A stretch of DNA of 7,751 nt from Spirochaetota bacterium. GTDB lineage: Bacteria > Spirochaetota > Spirochaetia > Treponematales > Rectinemataceae. The DNA lies in the NCBI GenBank assembly GCA_023421875.1, contig JAEZSM010000041.1, positions 1 to 7,751 on the forward strand, in the 5' to 3' direction. The notes below the pieces were generated by a model. That model did no database searches. It was not told where the DNA came from and saw only the letters and a program-made list of their open reading frames with translations. Each line of letters opens with the position of its first letter. Within the stretch, counting starts at the first letter, position 1. The position numbers and the translations under genes are program-made. Below are positions 1 to 5,708 of the stretch, in pieces.

Positions 1-10
1 GGCCCGAACC

Positions 11-39
11 CTGGAAAACGCCCGTAGGTATGGTATTAT
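11..39 (+). promoter_or_regulatory. Putative extended -10 promoter of the ppx-ppk1 operon
   Basis: An extended -10 element (TGG followed by TATTAT, 31-39; 5 of 6 matches to TATAAT) lies 17 bp after a weak -35-like CTGGAA (11-16). The predicted transcription start is near 46, which argues against translation from the TTG at 46 and for the ATG at 76. This comes from motif inspection only. Confidence 0.45.
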
Positions 40-56
40 TGAGGTTTGGACCAAAG

Positions 57-70
57 AAAGGAGCAGGAAG
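57..70 (+). promoter_or_regulatory. Ribosome-binding site deciding the ppx start
   Basis: The purine-rich stretch AAAGGAGCAGGAAG ends 5 bp before the ATG at 76. It gives a Shine-Dalgarno match (AGGAAG at 65-70, or AAGGAG at 58-63). The alternative TTG at 46 has no comparable site. Confidence 0.6.
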
Positions 71-75
71 ATTCC

Positions 76-1629
76 ATGAAGGCCATTCCACAGAATAAAA
101 GTCCCGAACCGGTAGCGGCGATAGAGATCGGCTCGACCGGGATTCGGCTTCTCATAGCCTCAATCGACGAAACAGGATTGGTAAAGGTGCTCGACAGGGC
201 TGGAAAGCCCAGCCGCATAGGCCGGGATGTTTTCACTTCGGGGAGCATAGGCAGAGAGGCGATACGGGAGAGCGTGGCGGTGTTGCTATCCTTCAGGGAG
301 CTCCTGCACGGCTACGGCATCGAACCTGACAGAACCAAGGTGATCGCCACCAGTGCGCTCAGGGAAGCGGCCAACAGGGACACATTCCTGGACAGGGTCC
401 AGCTGCAGACGGGCTTTAAAATAAGGGTGGTCGAAGACATAGAAGAAAACCATCTGATGTATCTTGCGGTGCAGCAGGCCCTTCAGGACGAACGAAAATA
501 CCTCTCCCGAAGCAACGCTATGATTCTTGAGGTGGGCGGCGGCACGACGGAGATCATGCTGCTGCGGCGCGGCAAGATGGTATCCAGCCACAGCCTTCAC
601 ATAGGAACCTTGCGGCTGGAAGAACAGATGCGGGAGGCCGGCGCCTCGAAGCAATACCTTCAGGAGTATCTCGAGAGCAATATCAAGAACGCCTGCGACC
701 TCATGACCGAGGATATTCCCCTGGAAAGCATCAAGTCTTTTATCGTCGTCGGTTCCGACGCGAGACTCGCCGCCTACTATGTGTCGGGCAAAAACTACGA
801 AGGCTACACGCTGCTGGATCGATCGGGCTTTATGGCCTTCGCTCAGGCTGCCGCATCGATGTCGGTAGAAGAACTGATCGCCTCGTATCACCTGCCCTGG
901 GCTGAGGCCGAAGGGCTCGGACCGGGGCTTTTAATAGAGTCCCTCTTTCTGGCCAGAACCGGCGCCGAGGAACTGATCGTGCCCAAGGTTTCCATCCGGG
1001 AAGGGCTCCTGCTGGCCGATTCAAAGGGACTCGATCCGGCGGTGGAGGAGGAACTACGCCGTCAGATCGTGGCTTCGGCACAGGCTTTGGGAAAGCGTTT
1101 CCACTACGACGAGGCGCACGCGCACAACGTTGCGTCCCTGAGCGTGAGGCTTTTCGATTCCATCTGCGACGAGCACGGCATGAAGCAGCACGAAAGGCTG
1201 CTGCTTGAAACTGCGGCGATTCTTCACGACATAGGGACCTACATCAGATCCTCGGGGCATCACCGCCACGGCGAGTATATTGTCTCCAATTCGGAAGTAT
1301 TCGGACTGAACAGGAGCGACATCAACATCGTATCCAACGTTGTGCGCTACCATAGACGGACGCCGCCCTCGCCCGTCCATGTCAATTATATATCACTGCC
1401 GAGGGAGGACAGGATAACCGTTATGAAACTTTCGGCCATATTGAGGGTCGCGGATGCGCTGGACAGGAATCATACGGGAAGAATGTACGATGCGCGATTT
1501 GAGAAGAACGCCGACCGCCTGATAATCCGCTCGGCCCGCAATTTCGATTTTTCGCTCGAGCGCCTTTCGCTGGCCGATAAAGGCGATCTTTTCGAGGATG
1601 TATTCGGCTTGCCGCCGATAATTGTATGA
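76..1629 (+). CDS. ppx: Ppx/GppA-family phosphatase with C-terminal HD domain (probable exopolyphosphatase)
   Basis: This 517-residue protein is close to the length of E. coli Ppx. Family members remove terminal phosphate from polyphosphate or convert pppGpp to ppGpp in the cytoplasm. The N-terminal ASKHA ATPase-like half (about 13-310) carries the phosphate-1 motif AAIEIGSTGIRLLI (14-27), TSALREAANR (92-101), the Glu pair E123-E124 where the family has its catalytic Glu, the phosphate-2 motif LEVGGGTTE (151-159) and FIVVGSDAR (222-230). The C-terminal half is an HD domain: H350, H384-D385 in ILHDIG, HHRHGEY (395-401) and D460 in ADALD. The Asp usual in each phosphate motif is Glu here (E17, E152), and the usual Ser of GGGSTE is Thr157. 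The start was chosen at ATG 76; an in-frame TTG at 46 would add 10 residues. ppk1 follows 7 bp after the stop, which favours a polyphosphate role over a purely pppGpp role, although sequence alone cannot separate the two. Confidence 0.9.
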   Translation: MKAIPQNKSPEPVAAIEIGSTGIRLLIASIDETGLVKVLDRAGKPSRIGRDVFTSGSIGREAIRESVAVLLSFRELLHGYGIEPDRTKVIATSALREAANRDTFLDRVQLQTGFKIRVVEDIEENHLMYLAVQQALQDERKYLSRSNAMILEVGGGTTEIMLLRRGKMVSSHSLHIGTLRLEEQMREAGASKQYLQEYLESNIKNACDLMTEDIPLESIKSFIVVGSDARLAAYYVSGKNYEGYTLLDRSGFMAFAQAAASMSVEELIASYHLPWAEAEGLGPGLLIESLFLARTGAEELIVPKVSIREGLLLADSKGLDPAVEEELRRQIVASAQALGKRFHYDEAHAHNVASLSVRLFDSICDEHGMKQHERLLLETAAILHDIGTYIRSSGHHRHGEYIVSNSEVFGLNRSDINIVSNVVRYHRRTPPSPVHVNYISLPREDRITVMKLSAILRVADALDRNHTGRMYDARFEKNADRLIIRSARNFDFSLERLSLADKGDLFEDVFGLPPIIV

Positions 1630-1636
1630 GGAAGCC

Positions 1637-3781
1637 ATGAGCAGCCATCCGACGATCAACCGGGAACTGGCCTGGATAGAGTTCAACGCCCGTGTCCTGA
1701 ACGAAGCGACAAAAGATTTCATCCCTCTGCTGGAGCGATTGAAATTTCTAAGTATTGTCTCCTCCAATTTTGACGAATTCTTCATGGTCCGGATAGCGGG
1801 GCTGAAAAACGAGATCCGCACGGACGCAGAGAGAGGCGGGGAGCTGCCTGCAGGCATTCTGGCACCCCAGCCCCCCCAAAAGGTTTTAGAAGCAGTGGCC
1901 GCAAGGGTTCGAGAGCTGGTGACACTCCAGTATTCTTGCCTGACCCAGGATGTTCTGCCCGGCCTGGCCAAAGCCGGCCTGGAGCTTCTAGCCCCCCCCT
2001 TCTGGAGCCCGAGCCTAAAATCCTATTTAGAAGCCTATTTTGTGGAGCAGGTTTTCCCGCTTGTCACAGCCCTGCGCTTCGATGAAGACGAAGCGCTTCC
2101 GACCATCGGCAACCTCCAGATTCACTGCGCCTTCGAACTGAGCGACAGGGAAGGCAAGCGGCATTATGCCCTAGCCCAGGTTCCGAAGAACTCGCGTCGC
2201 TTTATCCTTCTACCCGACGAGGAAGGCGGACAGGAAGAAAAATTCCGCTTTGCCCTCATGGAAGACCTCATCATAAGTTTTGCCTCCAAGCTCTTTCCCG
2301 GATTTTCAGTCGAAGGCGCCCTGGTGTTCAAGGTCACCCGGGATGCCGACACCGGGGTGGACGAAAGCAGGCAGGAGGATTTTCTAAGCGCCATGGAAGA
2401 GGTGCTGGCGGGGAGGCAGAATTCCACTCCCGTGCGCTTGAGTTATTCCGGCAGCTCCCTGCGGCTTGAAGCAATGCTTCGAAAAAGACTCGAGCTGGAC
2501 GAAATCGACTGCTACCGATTGGATGGTCCCATCGATCTGGCGGGTTTTTACGAACTTGTGAGCCTGGAGCTGAAAGGAGAGGCCGGCAAGGCATCAGGGC
2601 TCAGGGACAGGCCCTGGAAGCCGATAGCCCTGCCCGGTTCCGAAGGGACGAGTGTCTGGGAGGAGATTGAGACTAGGGACAGGCTGCTGTTTCTGCCCTA
2701 CGAATCCTTTGGCGCTATCCAGCGTTTTTTGGACGAGGCAGCCGACGATCCTTCGGTCCTGGCGATCAAGATGACCCTCTACCGAACCTCGGGCGACTCT
2801 CCCGTGGTCAAAGCCCTGATCCGCGCCGCACGGAACCGGAAGCAGGTAGCCGTGGTGGTGGAACTCAAGGCACGCTTCGACGAGGAACGGAACATAAGTT
2901 GGGCATCGACTCTAGAGCAGGCCGGAGCCATAGTCACTTACGGCGTGGCGAAGCTCAAGGTGCACGCCAAGGCAGCCCTGGTGCTTCGCAGAGCCAGGGA
3001 CGGCTCGATACGCAGATACCTTCATCTCTCCACCGGCAATTACAACGATAAAACCGCGCGGATCTACTCGGATCTCTCACTGTTCACGGCCAACGCGGAG
3101 CTCTGCAGGGAGGCTTCGGCCTTTTTCAACATGCTCACCGGCTATTCCACGATCCAGAGTCTTAAGCACCTTGCCGTCGGGCCCTTCGACCTCAAGTCCA
3201 GGATTCTTTCGCTGATCGAGCGGGAAATCCAGAAAAACAGCCCTGAATCGCCAGGTCTGATCGAAATGAAACTCAATGCTCTGGCCGACCGGGAGGTAAT
3301 CCAGGCTTTGTACAAGGCATCCAAGGCCAAGGTAAGGGTACGCCTCAACGTTCGGGGTGCCTGCACCCTGCTGCCGGGACTCCCGGGCGTCTCCGAGACA
3401 ATAGAGGTGAGGAGCGTCGTAGGCCGCTACCTGGAGCACAGCCGCATGCTGCATTTCCGCAACGGAGGCCAGGACGAGGTATATCTTTCCAGCGCAGACT
3501 GCCTTCCCAGAAACCTGGAGCGACGGGTCGAATTAATGTTCCCTGTGCTGGACGAAGCCCTGGCGAAAGCCTGCAGGGAGATTTTTTCATTCTATTTTAA
3601 AGACAACGAACACGCGTATAGCATGAAACCGGACGGAAGCTGGGCACCGGTTATTGCCGAGGAAGGGGAGAAAAAAGTCTACGCCCAGCAACTACTCTAT
3701 AAACGAATAGAACGCATGGCTGCGATAGCAGAAGCTCCACCGGAACAGCTGGTAGTACGAAGGCGCTTCAAGACTGGCTGA
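1637..3781 (+). CDS. ppk1: Polyphosphate kinase 1
   Basis: PPK1 reversibly transfers the ATP gamma-phosphate to polyphosphate through a phosphohistidine. The protein is 714 residues, normal for the family, and is complete. The N terminus INRELAWIEFNARVLNEA is the family signature, followed by SNFDEFFMVR, PYESF, the long conserved block around VVVELKARFDEERNISWA, the autophosphorylated-type His in KLKVHAK (H443), the second family His in LHLSTGNYNDKTARIYSD (H463), VRGACTLLPGLPGVSE, LEHSRM (His equivalent to E. coli H592) and SSADCLPRNLERRVE. All catalytic landmarks that I can place are kept, so it should be active. The ATG at 1637 gives the canonical start. GAGGA (1628-1632) overlaps the upstream stop codon and serves as ribosome-binding site, which suggests translational coupling to ppx. 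Two in-frame poly-C tracts (C7 at 1871-1877, C8 at 1992-1999) are unusual. No convincing terminator follows. Confidence 0.97.
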   Translation: MSSHPTINRELAWIEFNARVLNEATKDFIPLLERLKFLSIVSSNFDEFFMVRIAGLKNEIRTDAERGGELPAGILAPQPPQKVLEAVAARVRELVTLQYSCLTQDVLPGLAKAGLELLAPPFWSPSLKSYLEAYFVEQVFPLVTALRFDEDEALPTIGNLQIHCAFELSDREGKRHYALAQVPKNSRRFILLPDEEGGQEEKFRFALMEDLIISFASKLFPGFSVEGALVFKVTRDADTGVDESRQEDFLSAMEEVLAGRQNSTPVRLSYSGSSLRLEAMLRKRLELDEIDCYRLDGPIDLAGFYELVSLELKGEAGKASGLRDRPWKPIALPGSEGTSVWEEIETRDRLLFLPYESFGAIQRFLDEAADDPSVLAIKMTLYRTSGDSPVVKALIRAARNRKQVAVVVELKARFDEERNISWASTLEQAGAIVTYGVAKLKVHAKAALVLRRARDGSIRRYLHLSTGNYNDKTARIYSDLSLFTANAELCREASAFFNMLTGYSTIQSLKHLAVGPFDLKSRILSLIEREIQKNSPESPGLIEMKLNALADREVIQALYKASKAKVRVRLNVRGACTLLPGLPGVSETIEVRSVVGRYLEHSRMLHFRNGGQDEVYLSSADCLPRNLERRVELMFPVLDEALAKACREIFSFYFKDNEHAYSMKPDGSWAPVIAEEGEKKVYAQQLLYKRIERMAAIAEAPPEQLVVRRRFKTG

Positions 3782-3846
3782 AGTTCGGACCCGGCCCTCA
3801 GCGAGGCGGTACCTTTCAGCTTGTCGGGGCTACTGGCGCCGATCTT

Positions 3847-4251
3847 TCAATCGCAGCGACGAATTACCACGGGCAGGGAATCCTGAGCTCTCCCTTTCTG
3901 CACCATGACGCCAGCGGCCAGGGCGAGCAGGAAGAAAAGCCCCGCCGAAGCCACCGCCGGGGCTTCGCTGGCTACAGGAAAAAGGACTCGCCCCAGTCCA
4001 TAGCCGATAAACAACGCCACCAAGGGTAGTCCCAGTACCCAGAATGCACCCTTGGCCTGCTCGCTTCCGGAGACTTCGATCTCGACGCTGTCGCCCTCGG
4101 CGAGCTGGATATTCTTTGCGTTCAGCACCTTGAGGTCGGAGCGGCCGGCCTTGCAGGCCCCGTTGTGGCAGGACTCGCAGCCTTCGTGCATTGCTATGGC
4201 GACGCGGACGATCCTTCCTTCAACTGCCTTGATCGTTCCCGTTTCTCTCAT
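3847..4251 (-). CDS. RseC/MucC-like (SoxR-reducing system RseC family) membrane protein
   Basis: This is a small inner-membrane protein of 134 residues. The N-terminal domain contains a Cys cluster C25-x2-C28-x4-C33 (EGCESCHNGAC), followed by a soluble beta-rich stretch (LKVLNAKNIQLAEGDSVEIEV). Two hydrophobic segments follow, at about 69-91 (AFWVLGLPLVALFIGYGLG) and 99-117 (AVASAGLFFLLALAAGVMV). This layout matches the RseC/MucC family, whose E. coli member affects sigma-E control and works with Rsx/Rnf to keep SoxR reduced. No rnf or sigma-E gene is visible here, so the partner is unknown; in anaerobes the family often accompanies Rnf electron transport. The start at 4251 has AAGGAGA 6 bp upstream. 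It lies inside the preceding gene, giving a 32-bp overlap and probable translational coupling. An in-frame start at 4299 exists but lies before this ribosome-binding site. Confidence 0.82.
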   Translation of the reverse strand: MRETGTIKAVEGRIVRVAIAMHEGCESCHNGACKAGRSDLKVLNAKNIQLAEGDSVEIEVSGSEQAKGAFWVLGLPLVALFIGYGLGRVLFPVASEAPAVASAGLFFLLALAAGVMVQKGRAQDSLPVVIRRCD

Positions 4252-5047
4252 CGATTTTCTCCTTGCAGGGGATGCGGAAGCTCTCGATTGCCTCTGCATT
4301 GCCTGAATCGGCTATACGCAGCGCGCAGCCCTGTATCTCCAGCCCGAGGGTTCCGTCCTGTGCCCATACCCGAAGGGCAGTCATGTATTCCTTAATCTTC
4401 GCCTCGGGATTCATGCCTCCCACGGACTGTGCGCTGCCGGTACGTCCGCAGTCGGTGATGGCGGCAGTCCCCGAAGGACTTATCCGCGCATCGGCGGTGA
4501 GCGCCTTGGCGTGACTTCCCAGCACCGCTGTAATACGGCCGTCCAGATAGGCGGCCATGGTGAGTTTTTCTGCTGTGGTGGCGGCGTGAAAATCGACCAG
4601 TATGGTCTGGCATTCATGCTTCAGCCTGTCCAGCAGGCGGTCGGCGGTTAAAAAGGGATTATCGGCGTGAACCCTGGGGAAACCCGCCTGGCCGAGGAGT
4701 GAAAGCACGCAAAGGCTCCCCTGCGGGGTTTTAAAGTATTTCCATCCCCTTCCGGGGTTGTCGTAGGGATAGTTGGCCGGCCGTATGACCCAGCCCGCCT
4801 TGGGGTAGAACTCTGTCATGTCGGGTTTGTAATAGGCACAATCGCCCACCGTAAGACAGTCTACCCCGAGTTTACGCAGATACACGGCGTGCTGAACTCC
4901 CAAGCCAGCACCGCCGGTGGCGGAATCGGCGCAGGCGATGATGAGGTCGGGCTTGTAGCGGTTCCGCAGTTCCGGCAGGCCGCTCTTCAGGGCGAAAACG
5001 CCGGACTTGCCGGTAATCTCACCGATATAGACTATGGAAAGACTCAT
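4220..5047 (-). CDS. TIGR00282/YmdB-family metallophosphoesterase homologue with degenerate active site
   Basis: The 275-residue protein aligns along its full length, by eye, with Bacillus YmdB, a 2',3'-cyclic nucleotide phosphodiesterase. Shared landmarks are an N-terminal IVYIGEITG, YKPDLIIACADSATGGAGL (31-49), VGDCAYYKPD (67-76), RPANYP (89-94), DFHAATTAEK (152-161), LDGRITAVLGSHAKALTAD (168-186), ITDCGRTG (197-204) and GM (211-212). Compared with the YmdB metal ligands and catalytic residues as I remember them, most are changed: D8 to E10, E39 to D41, N40 to S42, N67 to D69, H68 to C70 and H177 to K181. Only H154 and H179 remain. The fold is probably kept but phosphodiesterase activity is doubtful; it may bind a ligand or act in regulation. 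The ORF is intact, so it is not an obvious pseudogene. An in-frame TGA two codons upstream fixes ATG 5047 as the most distal start. That start has no Shine-Dalgarno sequence. Confidence 0.85.
   Translation of the reverse strand: MSLSIVYIGEITGKSGVFALKSGLPELRNRYKPDLIIACADSATGGAGLGVQHAVYLRKLGVDCLTVGDCAYYKPDMTEFYPKAGWVIRPANYPYDNPGRGWKYFKTPQGSLCVLSLLGQAGFPRVHADNPFLTADRLLDRLKHECQTILVDFHAATTAEKLTMAAYLDGRITAVLGSHAKALTADARISPSGTAAITDCGRTGSAQSVGGMNPEAKIKEYMTALRVWAQDGTLGLEIQGCALRIADSGNAEAIESFRIPCKEKIDERNGNDQGS
4258..4264 (-). promoter_or_regulatory. Ribosome-binding site of the RseC-like gene, inside the upstream gene
   Basis: AAGGAGA on the minus strand ends 6 bp before ATG 4251. It lies within the last codons of the YmdB-like gene and selects the 134-residue product over the longer reading from 4299. 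Confidence 0.7.
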
Positions 5048-5058
5048 TGATCACAATG
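5045..5058 (-). promoter_or_regulatory. Small inverted repeat over the YmdB-like start codon
   Basis: CATTG, four bases (ATCA), then CAATG form a perfect 5-bp inverted repeat that includes the start codon at 5047-5045. In RNA it could form a small hairpin over the start; in DNA it could be a protein-binding site. It is short enough to be chance. Confidence 0.25.
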
Positions 5059-5084
5059 TACAGAAGATAGGGTAGTAAGGGCAA
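5055..5084 (-). promoter_or_regulatory. Weak promoter candidate for the YmdB-like gene
   Basis: On the minus strand TTGCCC (5084-5079) and TACATT (5060-5055) are 18 bp apart, each 4 of 6 to consensus. The -10 ends only 7 nt before ATG 5047, so transcription from it would give a nearly leaderless mRNA. The 58-bp gap to the upstream deaminase also allows simple read-through. Confidence 0.25.
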
Positions 5085-5105
5085 TGCGGCCGATAGGACA
5101 CCGCC

Positions 5106-5597
5106 TTATTGATTCGTATAGCGCTGGACCTCGTCGAACACGTACTCCAGTCCCACGCCGGCGGCGGAAAACATAGCCTCGCTCTCGGCACCGTCGTGGT
5201 AGCGCCGTTCACAGACCACCCGCAGAATCCCGCAGTTGATGATCATCATTGCGCAAGCCCTGCAGGGAGTCATCCGGCAGTAAAGGGTAGCACCCTGGAT
5301 GGCGACGCCCCGCTTGGCAGCCTGGCAGATGGCGTTTTGCTCCGCATGGACTGTCCTGACACAGTGCTGGGTGACCGATCCGTCTTCGTGGAGCATTTTC
5401 TTGAGCTGGTGCCCCACCTCGTCGCAGTGAGGCAAGCCGCTGGGAGCGCCAACATAGCCCGTGGCGAGGATTTGGTTATCCTTGGCGATGACGCAGCCCG
5501 AGCGACCCCGGTCGCAGGTGGCGCGCTTGGCGATGGCATTGCAGACTTCCATGAAGTATTCGTCCCAACTGGGTCGCAGGTATCCTGATTCGCTCAT
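5106..5597 (-). CDS. dCMP (deoxycytidylate) deaminase family protein
   Basis: This 163-residue zinc deaminase most likely converts dCMP to dUMP, supplying thymidylate synthesis. The N-terminal RPSWDEYFMEVCNAIAKRATC (8-28) and the segment ILATGYVGAPSGLPHCDE (43-60) are typical of dCMP deaminases (ComEB-like) rather than free cytidine or tRNA adenosine deaminases. The catalytic site is complete: HAE (H84, E86) and TPCRAC (C112, C115) bind the zinc and provide the proton shuttle. C28, H57 and C58 resemble the additional metal-site residues of this family. The start at 5597 is chosen because the conserved region begins at residue 8. Longer in-frame readings run back into the divergent isomerase gene with no family similarity. 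No Shine-Dalgarno sequence precedes the ATG. It is probably the first gene of the minus-strand group. Confidence 0.95.
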   Translation of the reverse strand: MSESGYLRPSWDEYFMEVCNAIAKRATCDRGRSGCVIAKDNQILATGYVGAPSGLPHCDEVGHQLKKMLHEDGSVTQHCVRTVHAEQNAICQAAKRGVAIQGATLYCRMTPCRACAMMIINCGILRVVCERRYHDGAESEAMFSAAGVGLEYVFDEVQRYTNQ

Positions 5598-5603
5598 GGG
5601 TGA

Positions 5604-5632
5604 ATCATGGCTTTTACGAGCTCGATAGTCAA
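5604..5632 (-). promoter_or_regulatory. Promoter candidate for the deaminase, leaderless geometry
   Basis: Minus-strand TTGACT (5632-5627, 5 of 6 to consensus) is 17 bp from CATGAT (5609-5604, 4 of 6). The -10 ends 6 nt before ATG 5597, so the transcript would start at or next to the ATG. A competing -10, TATAAA (5640-5635), lacks a good -35 and would give a leader of about 30 nt. Confidence 0.35.
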
Positions 5633-5652
5633 GCTTTATAGCCTTCTCGGAC

Positions 5653-5681
5653 TTTTCAGTTACGTGTTTTTCTGCTATGGT
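5653..5681 (+). promoter_or_regulatory. Putative promoter of the cyclophilin-FKBP gene
   Basis: TTTTCA (5653-5658) is 17 bp from TATGGT (5676-5681), which carries a TG one base upstream (TGC, 5673-5675), an extended -10. The predicted transcription start is near 5688, just ahead of the ribosome-binding site. Confidence 0.4.
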
Positions 5682-5698
5682 AGGCCCAGTTTTTCTCC

Positions 5699-5703
5699 GG
5701 AGG
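5699..5703 (+). promoter_or_regulatory. Ribosome-binding site selecting a GTG start
   Basis: GGAGG lies 5 bp before GTG 5709. That start gives a clean lipoprotein signal peptide. The in-frame ATG at 5607 has no such site and would prepend 34 unneeded residues. Confidence 0.75.
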
Positions 5704-5708
5704 CGCGC

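Noticed and set aside
46..75. TTG start at 46 for the Ppx-like protein
   Set aside because: It sits at the predicted transcription start, has no ribosome-binding site and adds 10 polar residues outside the family domain; ATG 76 has a good site.
286..891. 201-codon ORF opposite ppx
   Set aside because: It is antisense to conserved Ppx motifs, shows no family features and has no supporting start signals.
1622..1636. TTG start at 1622 for ppk1
   Set aside because: ATG 1637 gives the standard PPK1 N terminus; the segment between holds the ribosome-binding purines.
3782..3846. Bidirectional terminator between ppk1 and the RseC-like gene
   Set aside because: Only a 4-bp stem (CCTC-AGC-GAGG at 3796-3806) is visible, with no T-run on either strand.
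5109..5588. 159-codon plus-strand ORF opposite the deaminase
   Set aside because: It mirrors the deaminase codons; the minus strand carries the complete HAE and PCxxC zinc motifs.
5594..5608. Four-codon mini-ORF (MIHP) overlapping the deaminase start through ATGA
   Set aside because: It is too short to support and has no ribosome-binding site; it is probably a by-product of CAT/ATG spacing.
5607..5708. ATG at 5607 as start of the isomerase
   Set aside because: It would bury the lipoprotein signal behind 34 residues and overlap the promoter candidates; GTG 5709 has GGAGG at ideal spacing.
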